Assembly: GCA_038237665.1 (NCBI GenBank)
Contig: JBBRYK010000006.1
Span: 5,730 to 69,729, forward strand
Length of the DNA: 64,000 bases
Direction: 5' to 3'
DNA from: JBBRYK01 sp038237665
GTDB lineage: Bacteria; Actinomycetota; Thermoleophilia; Gaiellales; Gaiellaceae
Shown: positions 32,934 to 43,727 of the stretch, piece by piece
Numbering within the stretch: position 1 is the stretch's first letter
Layout of the letters: each line of letters starts with the position of its first letter
Position numbers and translations under genes: made by a program
The notes under the pieces: model-generated
What the model was told of the DNA's origin: nothing
What the model saw: the letters and a program-made list of their open reading frames with translations, nothing else
Database searches by the model: none

Positions 32934-33994
32934 CAGGCGACCGGCAGCCGTCCGCCCGCGAGCCGTCGTGCCGAAGCGTTGGCCTCGAGGAGATCCTCGA
33001 GGTCGCGCGCCGGCGCGCCCGCGACCTGGTCGAGCGTTTCCCCGACCGTCTCCGCGATCGCGAGGAACGGCAGGCGTCCGTCGAGGAAAGCGGCCACGGC
33101 CACCTCGTTCGCGGCGTTGAACGCGCAGGGGTACGTTCCGCCGGCCTCGCCCGCGCGCCTCGCCAGCGCGAGGAGCGGGAACGTCTCGAGATCGGGCGCC
33201 TCGAACTCGAGGGTCAGGCCCCCGGCGAGGTCGAGCGGAGGCACGGGTGTGGCGGCCCGATCGGGATAGGTCAGTGCGAAGGAGATCGGCACACGCATGT
33301 CCGGATACCCCACGTGAGCGAGCGCCGAACCGTCGCGGAAGCGGACGAGCGCGTGCACCACGGACGTCGGATGCACCACCACCTCGAGCCGCTCGTAGGG
33401 GAGCCCGAAGAGGAAGTGGGCCTCGATCAGCTCCAGCCCCTTGTTGGCGAGCGTCGCGGAATCGATCGTGATCTTCGGGCCCATCTCCCAGGTTGGATGA
33501 GCGAGCGCCTCGTCGGGCGTGACGTCTTCGAGCTCATCACGCGTGCGCCCCCGGAACGGGCCGCCGGACGCCGTCAGCACGAGCGATTCGACCGTCTCCG
33601 GATCCCGCTCCTGCAAACTCTGGAAGGCGGCCGAGTGCTCGCTGTCGACCGGGAGCAACCGGCCTCCACCCCGCTTCCAGGCCGCGAGAGCGAGCTCGCC
33701 CGCGGCGACCAGGCTCTCCTTGTTCGCGAGCGCCAGGTCGACGCCGCGCTCGAGCGTCCAGAGCGTCGCCGGGAGGCCGGCAAAGCCGACCACGGCGTTC
33801 AGGACGAGATCGGGCTCCGCCGCATCGAGGAGCTCGGTCAGGTCGCCGCCCACCTGTGTGATCGGGGCGAGATCGTCGATCGGCTGCGAGCCGGATGCGG
33901 CCGCCACGAGCTCGAGCTCGGGGTGCGCCTCGATCACCTGGAGCGCCTGCCGGCCGATCGACCCGGTCGCGCCGAGCAGGGCGATCCGTTTCAC
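32933..33994 (-). CDS. dxr: 1-deoxy-D-xylulose 5-phosphate reductoisomerase
   Basis: A 353-residue NADPH enzyme making MEP from DXP. It has the N-terminal nucleotide loop LLGATGSIGRQALQV, the LALANKESLVAAGE segment, metal-binding and flexible-loop sequences PVDSEHSAAFQ and TASGGPFRG, and ATLANKGLELIEAHFLFG. It acts in the same pathway as the nearby ispG. Confidence 0.95.
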   Translation of the reverse strand: MKRIALLGATGSIGRQALQVIEAHPELELVAAASGSQPIDDLAPITQVGGDLTELLDAAEPDLVLNAVVGFAGLPATLWTLERGVDLALANKESLVAAGELALAAWKRGGGRLLPVDSEHSAAFQSLQERDPETVESLVLTASGGPFRGRTRDELEDVTPDEALAHPTWEMGPKITIDSATLANKGLELIEAHFLFGLPYERLEVVVHPTSVVHALVRFRDGSALAHVGYPDMRVPISFALTYPDRAATPVPPLDLAGGLTLEFEAPDLETFPLLALARRAGEAGGTYPCAFNAANEVAVAAFLDGRLPFLAIAETVGETLDQVAGAPARDLEDLLEANASARRLAGGRLPVA

Positions 33995-34003
33995 GCGCGC
34001 AGT

Positions 34004-34801
34004 TTAGGCCGCGCCGAAGGCCGCGATCACGTAGAACGAGGCGACCGAGGCGAAAAGCAGCGAGTCGATTCGGTCGAGCACGCCCCCGTGCCCGGCGAGC
34101 AGCCGGCCCGTGTCCTTGACGTCCATCTCCCGCTTCAACGCCGACTCGAACAGATCTCCCACCGGCCCGACGCACGCAATCACCCCTCCGAGGACGAGCG
34201 AGCGCCAACCGTCGGCGAAACCGGTCTTGTAGAGCGCTATCCAGGCCGCGAACACGGCTGCGACCGAGCCGACGAGGAATCCCTCCCAGGTCTTGCCGGG
34301 AGAGATCGTCGGCGCCATCCGCCGCCGTCCGACCATCCGGCCGCCGAGGTACGCCGCGGTGTCCGACGCGAACACGGCAATCAGGACGGCGAAGACCGCA
34401 AGCCGGCCGTGTTCGGCGATCCGCCGGAGCAGCAGTACATGGGCAAGCCCGAAGCCGACCCAGGCCGTGCCGAGAACGGTGATCGCGACGCTCACCGCAA
34501 CGGGCGCGCGCGTGTCTCCGAAGCCCTTCAGCACGAAGGCGATCGGCAGGGTGGCGAGGAAGCCGGCGGCCATCCAGGCCGGGCCACCGCGGCTCGCCCC
34601 CAGCAGGGTCAGCAGCATGCCGGCGTACGCGGCCAGGACGACCGGCCGCATCGGGCGCATCAACGCGCAGAATTCGTGCAGCGCCACGACGCCGGCGGCG
34701 GCAGTCAGCGCCAGCAGCCACCAGCCGCCCGCCCAGGCGAGGCCGAGTACCACGGGAAGGCCGACCGCGGTCACCGCCAGCCGCGACCAGAACGAGGTCA
34801 T
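34004..34801 (-). CDS. cdsA: Phosphatidate cytidylyltransferase
   Basis: A 265-residue multi-pass membrane enzyme making CDP-diacylglycerol. Several hydrophobic helices precede the family signature. That signature includes SDTAAYLGGRMVGRR, SPGKTWEGFLVGS and the C-terminal SALKREMDVKDTGRLLAGHGGVLDRIDS. The metal-binding Asp residues of KDTG...DRIDS are present. It overlaps uppS by 4 bp. Confidence 0.95.
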   Translation of the reverse strand: MTSFWSRLAVTAVGLPVVLGLAWAGGWWLLALTAAAGVVALHEFCALMRPMRPVVLAAYAGMLLTLLGASRGGPAWMAAGFLATLPIAFVLKGFGDTRAPVAVSVAITVLGTAWVGFGLAHVLLLRRIAEHGRLAVFAVLIAVFASDTAAYLGGRMVGRRRMAPTISPGKTWEGFLVGSVAAVFAAWIALYKTGFADGWRSLVLGGVIACVGPVGDLFESALKREMDVKDTGRLLAGHGGVLDRIDSLLFASVASFYVIAAFGAA

Positions 34802-35472
34802 CGGCCTCCGAACCGCCGCCGCCGCCCCGCATAGGCCTCGAGAGCCTCGCGCAGCTGGTCGCCTCCGAAGTCGGGCCAGAGCGTGTCGACGAAAACGAGC
34901 TCCGAGTACGCGATCTGCCAGAGCAGGAAGTTCGAGATGCGCAACTCACCCGACGTGCGGATAACGAGGTCGGGGTCGGGCAGGTCAGGCGCGTCGAGGT
35001 GCTCGGCGAACCGTTCCTCATCGATCTCGTCCGGCGAAATCCCCGACTCGACGAGCGCGCGCGCAGCTTCGACGAGCTCCGCACGGCCGCCGTAGTCGAA
35101 GGCGATCCAGAGGTCGAGCTTGTCCTTGGCTGCCGTTCCCGCCTCCATCGCGGCCATCTTCTCCTGCAGCTCGAGGGGGGCGCGGTCGCGGCGTCCGAAG
35201 AATCGCGTGCGGACGCCCTTCACCGCGAGTTCCGGCAGCTCGCGGTCGATCGTCTCGCCGAAGATCACCATCAGCTCCTCGACCTCTTCGGGCGGGCGCG
35301 TCCAGTTCTCGGTCGAGAAGGCGTACACGGCGATCGACTTGACGCCGAGGTCCAGCGCGGCCTCGACGACGCGGTGCACCGCCCGGGCACCCTCGCGGTG
35401 GCCCTCGGCGATCGACAGCCCACGCCCGCGGGCCCAGCGGGCGTTGCCGTCCATGATGATGGCGATGTTCAC
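34798..35472 (-). CDS. uppS: Isoprenyl (undecaprenyl) diphosphate synthase
   Basis: A 224-residue cis-prenyltransferase making the lipid carrier for wall synthesis. The catalytic Asp is in IIMDGNARWARGRG; VYAFSTENWTRPPEEV and DLVIRTSGELRISNFLLWQ follow, and ELVFVDTLWPDF is at the end. It is slightly short, lacking most of the N-terminal extension seen in many homologues. GTG at 35472 is used. It consumes products of the MEP pathway encoded in the same operon. Confidence 0.93.
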   Translation of the reverse strand: MNIAIIMDGNARWARGRGLSIAEGHREGARAVHRVVEAALDLGVKSIAVYAFSTENWTRPPEEVEELMVIFGETIDRELPELAVKGVRTRFFGRRDRAPLELQEKMAAMEAGTAAKDKLDLWIAFDYGGRAELVEAARALVESGISPDEIDEERFAEHLDAPDLPDPDLVIRTSGELRISNFLLWQIAYSELVFVDTLWPDFGGDQLREALEAYAGRRRRFGGR

Positions 35473-35493
35473 GATCGCTGCCCGGGGCCGCGA

Positions 35494-37661
<2,168 letters not shown>

Positions 37662-37662
<1 letters not shown>

Positions 37663-38594
37663 CAGGCCTCCTCGGTTTCGGCGGGCTCGGCTGCGGCCTC
37701 GGCTGCGGCCGGCTCTGGCGTTGTGCGCTCAGGCATCGTCGGCTCAGGCCCCGCCGCCGGCTCGGTCTCCGCCGCCGCCGGCTCGGGCTGCGCGGGCTCC
37801 ACGGCCCGTGCCTCGGCCGGTTCTTTCGGGGTCGCCTCGGCTGGCGGCTCGGCCTGCTCCTCCTGGTCCGCGTCGCCGTTCGTGCTCGCCGGTGCGAAGT
37901 CCGCGACGGTCGCCTTCGAGCTGCCTGCCGCGATCCCGTCCGCGATCGCGCGGACGATCAGGCTGCAGGAGCGAATCGCGTCGTCGTTGCCCGGAATGAC
38001 GTAGTCGGCCTCGTCGGGATCGCAATTCGTGTCGACGAGGGCGATCACCGGCAGGCCCAGGCGGCGCGCCTCGCGGACGGCGAGCTGCTCCTTGCGCAGG
38101 TCGAGGATGAAGACCGCATCGGGCTGGCGCCGCATGTCGGCGACACCGCCGAGGTTGGCCTCGAGCTTCTCGAGCTGGGCGAGCATGGCAAGCCGCTCCT
38201 TGGCGGGCAGGAGCTCGAGCTGGCCTTCCTCATTCAGCCGCCTCAGCTCGTGGAGGCGCTCGATCCGGTCGGAGATGGTGCGCCAGTTCGTCAGCAGGCC
38301 GCCGAGCCAGCGATGGTTGACGAACGGCATGCCCACGCGGGTCGCCTGGTCTCGGACGGCGTCCTGCGCCTGCTTCTTGGTGCCGACGAAGAGAATCGAT
38401 CCGCCCCGCTCGGCCAGGTTGCGGGCGAAGCTGTGAGCCTCCTCCAGCAACTCCAGCGTCTGGCGGAGGTCGATGATGTAGATGCCGCCGCGCTCGGAGA
38501 AGATGAACCGCTTCATCTTCGGGTTCCAGCGGCGGGTCTGATGGCCGAAGTGAACCCCGGCCTCGAGGAGCTCTCGCATGGAGACGACGGACAC
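37662..38594 (-). CDS. rpsB: 30S ribosomal protein S2 with long acidic Ala/Pro tail
   Basis: The S2 body is typical: [52 protein letters not shown] and [20 protein letters not shown]. After about residue 235 comes a tail of roughly 75 residues rich in Glu, Ala and Pro (repeats of EPA/EPAAAE). The GTG at 38594 gives the common actinobacterial N-terminus (V/M)[12 protein letters not shown] and has AGAAGGGGG about 10 bases upstream. Only tsf and later genes follow, so this is the operon head. Confidence 0.93.
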
Positions 38595-38801
38595 GGGTGT
38601 GAAACCCCCTTCTGGTTGGGAACCGCTGCACCGGCGGGGCTCGGGCGGACCGGCATCCGTCAGGTGCCGGCACCCCCGCCCGGGGAAACCGCCGGGGTAG
38701 AAAACAAAGGCCGGAGCATCGTAGCAACGGCCTCGATCCAGCCCCCGGCCATGGCCAGGCAAGACACGTCCGAGGGACTGTCCATGGGACACGTCGCCCG
38801 C

Positions 38802-38834
38802 GGACATGTCAGGGGCCAGACCCCGGCCGTGTCC
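38802..38834. repeat. Hairpin repeat, copy 1 (core GGGGCCAGACCCC)
   Basis: GGACA...TGTCC outer arms enclose GGGG-CCAGA-CCCC. The 23 bp from 38802 match the reverse complement of the second copy at 38880-38913 with one mismatch. Confidence 0.65.
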
Positions 38835-38879
38835 GAAGTGGACCGACGCCGCGCAACCATGCGCCTCTCGGTCCGAAAC

Positions 38880-38913
38880 GGGCACGTCGGGGGTCTGGCC
38901 CCTGGCATGTCCC
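38880..38913. repeat. Hairpin repeat, copy 2 (core GGGGTCTGGCCCC)
   Basis: Inverted relative to copy 1, with outer arms GGGCA / TGTCCC and the same 13-nt core in the opposite orientation. The two copies could also pair with each other over about 23 bp. Confidence 0.65.
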
Positions 38914-38949
38914 GAGGAGACACGTCCCGGAGATGGTCGGTCGCGTCGT

Positions 38950-39831
38950 TCAGGCGCGAGCTCGGTCGAGCGCCGCCTCCAGCTCTGCCGGCAGCGGCGA
39001 CTCGACTTCCAGCCGCTCGCCGCTGAACGGATGGTCGAACCCGAGGCGCGTGGCGTGCAGGAACTGGCGCGCCAGGCCGTCCTCCGTGACCCCGTAGACG
39101 CGGTCGCCGGCGACCGGCAGGCCGACCGCGGCCAGGTGCACGCGGATCTGGTGCATCCGCCCCGTTTCGAGCCGCACCCTGAGCAGCGCGTGCCGCGGCA
39201 GGAGCTCGAGCACCTCGAAGTGGGTGACCGCGTCGCGGGGCGAGTCGCTGTCGAGCGACTGCCGCGTGGGCTCCGAGCGATCGCGCCCGATGGGCGCCTC
39301 GATCCGCCCTTTCCACGACTGGGGCTTGCCGCGTACGAGCGCGAGGTAGCGACGATCGATCGCTCTCCGCCGGACGAGGCCCTGGAGTCGCCGGTGCGCC
39401 TCCTCGCTTCGCGCCACCACCATCAATCCGGACGTATCCCGATCGAGCCGGTGCACGATTCCGGGCCGTTCCGGGTCCTCGCCCCCGGCGGCGCCGTGGG
39501 CTCCGAGCGCCTGTACGAGCGTGCCCGACGCCCGCCCGGCGCCCGGGTGGACGACGAGCCCGGCAGGCTTGTCGACGACGAGCAGGTGCTCGTCCTCGTA
39601 GGCGATGGCCACGTCGGGAACGGGCGTTTCGGCTCGGGAGGCATCGGCGGGCACGGCCACCTCGACGACCTCGCCGCCCTCGAGCCGGTGGCTCTTGCCG
39701 CGCGCCACTCCGTCGACCGTGACCCGCCCCGCGGCCACCAGGCGCTCCGCCTCTGCACGCGAGCCGACCGAGGGGAGGCCGGCGACGAAGCGATCGAGCC
39801 GCTCCCCCGCCGCCTCGGGCGGAACCGTCAG
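38950..39831 (-). CDS. rluD: RluD-family 23S rRNA pseudouridine synthase
   Basis: A 293-residue RluA/RluD-type enzyme. The N-terminal S4-like segment ([37 protein letters not shown]) is followed by the catalytic domain with [17 protein letters not shown] (catalytic Asp), RRYLALVRG and the [18 protein letters not shown] region. Homology to known N-termini begins exactly at [13 protein letters not shown]. That requires CTG at 39831, overlapping the lspA stop as CTGA; the first in-frame GTG lies after the S4 helix. This is one of three apparent CTG starts in the window. Confidence 0.88.
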   Translation of the reverse strand: MTVPPEAAGERLDRFVAGLPSVGSRAEAERLVAAGRVTVDGVARGKSHRLEGGEVVEVAVPADASRAETPVPDVAIAYEDEHLLVVDKPAGLVVHPGAGRASGTLVQALGAHGAAGGEDPERPGIVHRLDRDTSGLMVVARSEEAHRRLQGLVRRRAIDRRYLALVRGKPQSWKGRIEAPIGRDRSEPTRQSLDSDSPRDAVTHFEVLELLPRHALLRVRLETGRMHQIRVHLAAVGLPVAGDRVYGVTEDGLARQFLHATRLGFDHPFSGERLEVESPLPAELEAALDRARA

Positions 39832-40415
39832 ACCGGTCGCCAGGAGCGCCAGGGCCGCCTGCCCGGGCGCGGCTCACGGTCGGCGGCCGCGAGCGCGAGC
39901 AGCAAGATCGCGACGCCGATGACGATGAAACTGTCGGCGAGATTGAACGCGGGCCAGTAGCGGAAGTCGAGGAAGTCTGTGACGTGGCCGAGCCGGATCC
40001 GGTCGATCAGGTTCGACATGCTTCCGCCGATCAGCAGGCCGAGCGCCGTCGGCAGGATCGGATGCCGCGCGCCGGAGCGCGCGAAGAACAGCAGCATCCA
40101 CCCGACCGCTACCGCAGTTAGTGCCGTTACGATCACCGTCGCGCTCGCAAAGAGCCCGAACGCGATTCCCGAGTTCTCCACATGGTGAATCGAGAATGGC
40201 CCGAGCACGTGAACCTGCTCGTTGAGCGCGAGCGTCCCGGTGACGAGCTGCTTGGTCAGCTGGTCGGCGAGGAGCGCCGCGACGGCGATCGTCCCGAGCG
40301 CAAGCCACTGCGCCGTCCTTGCGCCGAGCGACCGCTCCGCCGCAGAGATCGGCGCCAGGCCGTTCGTGTTCGACCCGAAGCGAACCTCGACTGCCTTTCG
40401 GGCCGGCTCGGTCAG
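39828..40415 (-). CDS. lspA: Lipoprotein signal peptidase (signal peptidase II)
   Basis: An inner-membrane aspartic protease of about 195 residues. It has four transmembrane helices, ADQLTKQLV in the first and the two catalytic Asp in GGSMSNLIDRIRLG and FNLADSFIVIG. No ATG, GTG or TTG occurs in frame between the upstream stop and the first helix. Only a CTG at 40415, overlapping the TraR stop as CTGA, can start it. The N-terminal 30 residues are poorly conserved. Confidence 0.88.
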   Translation of the reverse strand: MTEPARKAVEVRFGSNTNGLAPISAAERSLGARTAQWLALGTIAVAALLADQLTKQLVTGTLALNEQVHVLGPFSIHHVENSGIAFGLFASATVIVTALTAVAVGWMLLFFARSGARHPILPTALGLLIGGSMSNLIDRIRLGHVTDFLDFRYWPAFNLADSFIVIGVAILLLALAAADREPRPGRRPWRSWRPV

Positions 40416-40777
40416 CCTCGTTCGTCCTTCCGCTTGTCGTCGATGCACAGCGTGGCGTACGGAAGGGCGCGAAGCCGCTCCTGGGCGATCGGTTGACCGC
40501 AGCGCTGGCACCGGCCGTACGTCCCGTCCTCGATGCGGGCAAGCGCCGCGTCGACCGCGGCCAGCAGCTCCTCCTCGTTCTCCTCGAGCGTGTAGTCGAT
40601 CTCGCGGTCGAGGGTCACGGACGCGGTCTCGGCGAGGTGGTTGTCGACGGACACCTCGCTGGTCTCGTCCCTCATCGAGCCCGGGTTCTCGCGGTGGAGG
40701 TACTCGATTGCCGCCACCACCGCGGCGCGCTGCTCCTCGAGCAGCTTCCGGAACTCGCTCGTGTCGAGTGCGGTCAC
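40412..40777 (-). CDS. TraR/DksA-family zinc-finger protein
   Basis: A 121-residue protein with a coiled-coil N-terminus (LLEEQRAAVVAAIEYL, then LDREIDYTLEENEEELLAAV) and a C-terminal finger GTYGRCQRCGQPIAQERLRA followed by ATLCIDDK. The family usually has four Cys. Here the last is replaced (C-I-D-D), so the site may hold zinc differently or not at all. Relatives bind RNA polymerase through the secondary channel. GTG at 40777 overlaps the DUF167 stop as GTGA. Confidence 0.85.
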   Translation of the reverse strand: MTALDTSEFRKLLEEQRAAVVAAIEYLHRENPGSMRDETSEVSVDNHLAETASVTLDREIDYTLEENEEELLAAVDAALARIEDGTYGRCQRCGQPIAQERLRALPYATLCIDDKRKDERG

Positions 40778-41052
40778 GACTGCGCTCCGAGCCGCCGCTC
40801 GGCTTCGTCGGCGTCGAGCCCGTCGAGCGCGACGACCTTGTCGCGCGCGCTGTGGCCCGAGACGAGAGTGACGTTCCTGCGTGGGATCTCCAGCGTCTCG
40901 GCGAGCAGCCGAAGCACTGCCTCGTTGGCGCGGCCGCCCTCAGGCGGAGCGGCGACGCGAATCTTCCAGGCGCCGCCGTGTGGGCCCACCAACTCGGAGC
41001 GGCGGGCTCCGGGCGAGACCCTCAGGCGCAGCGTGGTCGCCGGCTCAGCCAC
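40774..41052 (-). CDS. DUF167 (YggU) family protein
   Basis: A 92-residue small conserved protein with LRLRVSPGARRSELVG, the characteristic VAAPPEGGRANEAVLRLLA and VTLVSGHSARDKVVAL. Its function is unknown, but it is often found beside yggT and yggS, as here. Confidence 0.88.
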   Translation of the reverse strand: MAEPATTLRLRVSPGARRSELVGPHGGAWKIRVAAPPEGGRANEAVLRLLAETLEIPRRNVTLVSGHSARDKVVALDGLDADEAERRLGAQS

Positions 41053-41072
41053 GCTCCCAGTATAGGTCTGGG

Positions 41073-41510
41073 CTACGCAGCCTCTGCGCGGCCGGCTCCC
41101 CCGTTTGCGTCCTCGACCGCCTCGAGCGCCGCGCCCAGCAGGGCCTTGATCCGGCGGATCTCCGCGCCCAGCCGTTCGCGCTCCGCCGCAGCGTGGCGGA
41201 CGACCTCGCGAGCTTCGGCATGCGCCTCGGAGAGGATCAGGTCCGATTCGCGCCGGGCCTTGTCTTTGAGGTCGTGCGCGGCGCTCTCGGCGGACGTCAG
41301 CGTCGTCCGCAGCAGCGTCTCGAGGTCGCGGTGGCGGATCAGCTCACCCTCCAGGTGCTCCACCTTGTCGGCCAGGTCCGCCCGTTCACGCCAGACGATC
41401 TCGTAGCTGTCGGCGATGTCTGTGAGCAGTTCGTCGACGGGAACCCTCCGGTAGCCGAACAGGCCCCGCTTCAGTCGTACGTGTCTGATCTCTACGGGTG
41501 TGTAGGACAT
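41073..41510 (-). CDS. DivIVA-domain protein
   Basis: A 145-residue protein with the N-terminal membrane-binding DivIVA motif (EIRHVRLKRGLFGYRRVPVD) followed by a long coiled coil (ADLADKVEHLEGELIRHRDL, ARRESDLILSEAHAEAREVV). It recruits growth or division machinery to curved membrane. ATG at 41510 has AAGGAGGGGAG upstream. Its place beside yggT and sepF supports a division role. Confidence 0.88.
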   Translation of the reverse strand: MSYTPVEIRHVRLKRGLFGYRRVPVDELLTDIADSYEIVWRERADLADKVEHLEGELIRHRDLETLLRTTLTSAESAAHDLKDKARRESDLILSEAHAEAREVVRHAAAERERLGAEIRRIKALLGAALEAVEDANGGAGRAEAA

Positions 41511-41520
41511 CTCCCCTCCT

Positions 41521-41838
41521 TCAGTGGAGCCGGCTGAGCACGTTGTCGATGACCGCCTCGAGGACGATGAGCAAGATGACTGCCACCATCGGTGACAGGT
41601 CGATCGCGCCGAGAGGCGGCAGGAAACGCCGGAAGAGGCGCAGATACGGGTCACAGACGTCGGACAGAAACTGTCTGATCCGGTGCAGCCAGGGCCGATA
41701 GGGCAGCTGGAACCAGGACAGCAGGATGTGAATGAAGATCAGGAGGACGTAGACGTAGATGAACACGCGGACGAAGTTCTGGATCGACGAGATCGCGTCC
41801 GCGAGTAGACCGAAGTAGGCGCCTAACGCCACCAGCAC
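41521..41838 (-). CDS. YggT-family membrane protein
   Basis: A roughly 105-residue protein with two hydrophobic segments (FVRVFIYVYVLLIFIHILLS and VAVILLIVLEAVIDNVL) flanking the YggT motif LPYRPWLHRIRQFLSDVCDP and LPPLGAIDLSPMVA. The start is uncertain: GTG at 41838 or 41832, neither with a strong ribosome site. YggT proteins are linked to division or membrane organisation by gene context. Confidence 0.82.
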   Translation of the reverse strand: MLVALGAYFGLLADAISSIQNFVRVFIYVYVLLIFIHILLSWFQLPYRPWLHRIRQFLSDVCDPYLRLFRRFLPPLGAIDLSPMVAVILLIVLEAVIDNVLSRLH

Positions 41839-41872
41839 AGTTTCGCGTCCCGGCGCGACGTTCCTGTCGCGA

Positions 41873-42418
41873 TCAGGCCTGGTTGAAGAACCCGCCGCGC
41901 TCCAGCAGGCGCGCGCGTTCCTCAGCAGACACTTCGACGTTCCGCGGGGTGAGCAGGAAGACCTTGTCGGCGACGCGCTGCATCCCGCCGTCCAGGGCAT
42001 AGGTCAGGCCGCTGGTGAAGTCGATCAGGCGCTTCGAGAGCTCCTGGTCGGTGCTCTGGAGGTTGAGGATGACCGGAATGGCGTCCTTGAACTTGTCCGC
42101 GATCTGCTGGGCGTCGTTGAAGCTCCTCGGAACGACGAGATGGACGCGCACTGACGCCGGGTTCGGAATCCCCTCCAAGCGCGCGCGCGGCGCGGACCGC
42201 AGCGCGCGCGGCGGGGGCTGCGCGGGGGCTGCTTCCTCCGATTCGGTCCAATCGTCGAACTCCGCACCGCGGCGACGCGCCGAGAGCCGGCGGACGTTCG
42301 GCCTCTCGCTGTACGTCCGCTCGAGCTCCTCGTTCGTGTAGTAGCCGTCCTCGTCCCAGTCCTCTTCCTCTTCGGCGATCCCGAAGTAGACGAGCGTCCG
42401 GTTCCAAAGGTCACCCAT
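41873..42418 (-). CDS. sepF: Cell division protein SepF
   Basis: A 181-residue cytoplasmic protein that tethers FtsZ to the membrane. The N-terminal amphipathic helix (DLWNRTLVYFGIAEEEE) is followed by an acidic linker. The SepF core has VVPRSFNDAQQIADKFKDA, PVILNLQSTDQELSKRLIDF and SGLTYALDGGMQRVADKVFL. ATG at 42418 is preferred; GTG at 42424 is possible. Confidence 0.92.
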   Translation of the reverse strand: MGDLWNRTLVYFGIAEEEEDWDEDGYYTNEELERTYSERPNVRRLSARRRGAEFDDWTESEEAAPAQPPPRALRSAPRARLEGIPNPASVRVHLVVPRSFNDAQQIADKFKDAIPVILNLQSTDQELSKRLIDFTSGLTYALDGGMQRVADKVFLLTPRNVEVSAEERARLLERGGFFNQA

Positions 42419-42436
42419 GCCCACGACCGGAGAATG

Positions 42437-43036
42437 TTAGCTCCGCCACAGGGCGGATCCCACCCGCACGTACGTCGCGCCCTCCTCCGCAGCGACACGA
42501 TAGTCCTGCGTCGTGCCCATCGAGAGCTCGGCGAGGCCGTGTTGCCCGGCCAGCTCACGCAAACGCCGGAAATACGGCCGGGAGGACTCGGGATCCTCGG
42601 CGAACGGCGGCATGGTCGAGAGCCCTCGGACCTCGCGGGCCACCGCCAGGAGCGCACCCAGGCTCTCCGGGGCCACACCCGATTTCGTCTCCTCGCCCGC
42701 CAGGTTCACCTGGATCAGGGCCGGTATCTCCAGCCGCTCGGCAGCCGACTCGGAGTCGAGCGAATGCACGAGCTCGCAGATCCGGCCAACGGTCTTCGCC
42801 TTGCGGCTCTGCAGATGTCCGATGAAATGCCAGCGGAAGGCGTTGCCGTACTCGGCGTGCTTTTGCTCGAGATCCTGCGCACGGTTCTCGCCCACGACCT
42901 CCACCCCGGCCTCGGCCAGCGCGGCCATGTCCTCGACGGACACGTACTTTGTGGCGGCGACAACCGTCACGTTCGGGCCGACCTCGGCTTGAAGACGCTC
43001 GTACCGGGCCCGGATCTCGTCAGGCGATAGCGGCAA
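42437..43036 (-). CDS. YggS-family PLP-binding protein (PLP homeostasis)
   Basis: A 199-residue alanine-racemase-fold protein. The PLP Lys is in VVAATKYVSVEDM, followed by VGENRAQDLEQK, HFIGHLQSRKAK, IQVNLAGEETKSGV, LSMGTTQDY and VRVGSALW. It buffers PLP and has no known catalytic activity. The TTG at 43036 overlaps pgeF by 17 bp; a different start cannot be excluded. Confidence 0.9.
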   Translation of the reverse strand: MPLSPDEIRARYERLQAEVGPNVTVVAATKYVSVEDMAALAEAGVEVVGENRAQDLEQKHAEYGNAFRWHFIGHLQSRKAKTVGRICELVHSLDSESAAERLEIPALIQVNLAGEETKSGVAPESLGALLAVAREVRGLSTMPPFAEDPESSRPYFRRLRELAGQHGLAELSMGTTQDYRVAAEEGATYVRVGSALWRS

Positions 43037-43727
43037 TGACTCCCTGACGGCCGGTGCGGGCTTTGTCGCGCCGGTGCGAGAAGAAGCGGTCGCGGTCGCA
43101 GGCGGTGCAGGCCTCAACGTGGTCGATCTGCTCCACGCCGGCCTCGCGGAGGAGCAGCTCGGCGGCCGCCCGCAGGTCGACATGCGCGTTTGCGACGACG
43201 CGCGCGCCGAACCGCTCCCGGTACGGAGAGCGCACCTCCTCGCCGACCTCGTAGCAGCAAGGGCCGATGCCGGGCCCAATCGCGGCAGCGACCCGACCGC
43301 CGACCGCCCGTACACCGGCCTCGACGATTCCTTCCAGCAGGCCGATCCTGCCTGCGTGGAGGACGGCGACGCACGGCGCGCCCTCGACGCGCACGAGGGC
43401 GATCGGCAGGCAATCGGCCCCGAGCGCGAGCAGTGGCACCTCGGCTTCCTCGGTGCAGAGCCCGTCGCCCTCGGCGCCGCGCACCCCGGCCACTGCGCGG
43501 TTCACCGTTGCGCCGTGCACCTGGCGATTCATCGCCAGCCTGCGTGCGTCGGCGCCGAGCTCGGTGCACACCAAGCGCCGATTCTCCTCGACGCGTTCCG
43601 GCTCGTCGGCCGTCAACAAGCCGAGATTGAGCGAGTCGTACGGGCCGGTGCTGACGCCCCCGAGGCGGGTCGAGAACGCGACCCGGTACGGGCCCGGCGC
43701 CTCCCAGCGGAGCAGCTCGATACTCAT
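43020..43727 (-). CDS. pgeF: PgeF/YfiH-family (laccase-domain) purine nucleoside phosphorylase-like protein
   Basis: A 235-residue protein with the conserved metal and active-site elements: TRLGGVSTGPYDSLNLG, the His of NRQVHGATV, the Cys of GADCLPIALV, the His in AVLHAGRIGL (usually HAGWRGL) and IGPGIGPCCYEVG. Relatives cleave purine nucleosides or edit peptidoglycan precursors. The ATG overlaps the upstream small gene as ATGA. Confidence 0.9.
   Translation of the reverse strand: MSIELLRWEAPGPYRVAFSTRLGGVSTGPYDSLNLGLLTADEPERVEENRRLVCTELGADARRLAMNRQVHGATVNRAVAGVRGAEGDGLCTEEAEVPLLALGADCLPIALVRVEGAPCVAVLHAGRIGLLEGIVEAGVRAVGGRVAAAIGPGIGPCCYEVGEEVRSPYRERFGARVVANAHVDLRAAAELLLREAGVEQIDHVEACTACDRDRFFSHRRDKARTGRQGVIAAIA

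Larger units (their letters stand above)
38595..38949. other. Intergenic region: rpsB leader plus hairpin repeats
   Basis: The part next to rpsB (38595-38700) is GC-rich, with inverted repeats that could form a structured mRNA leader, as known for rpsB in other bacteria; no autoregulatory site was proved. The part next to rluD (38761-38940) has many GACACGTC / GGACATGTC-type words and two hairpins with the core GGGGTCTGGCCCC. No coding sequence is supported. Confidence 0.5.

Noticed and set aside
38761..38940. CRISPR array
   Set aside because: The repeated words are short, inverted and unevenly spaced, with no constant repeat-spacer pattern and no cas genes.
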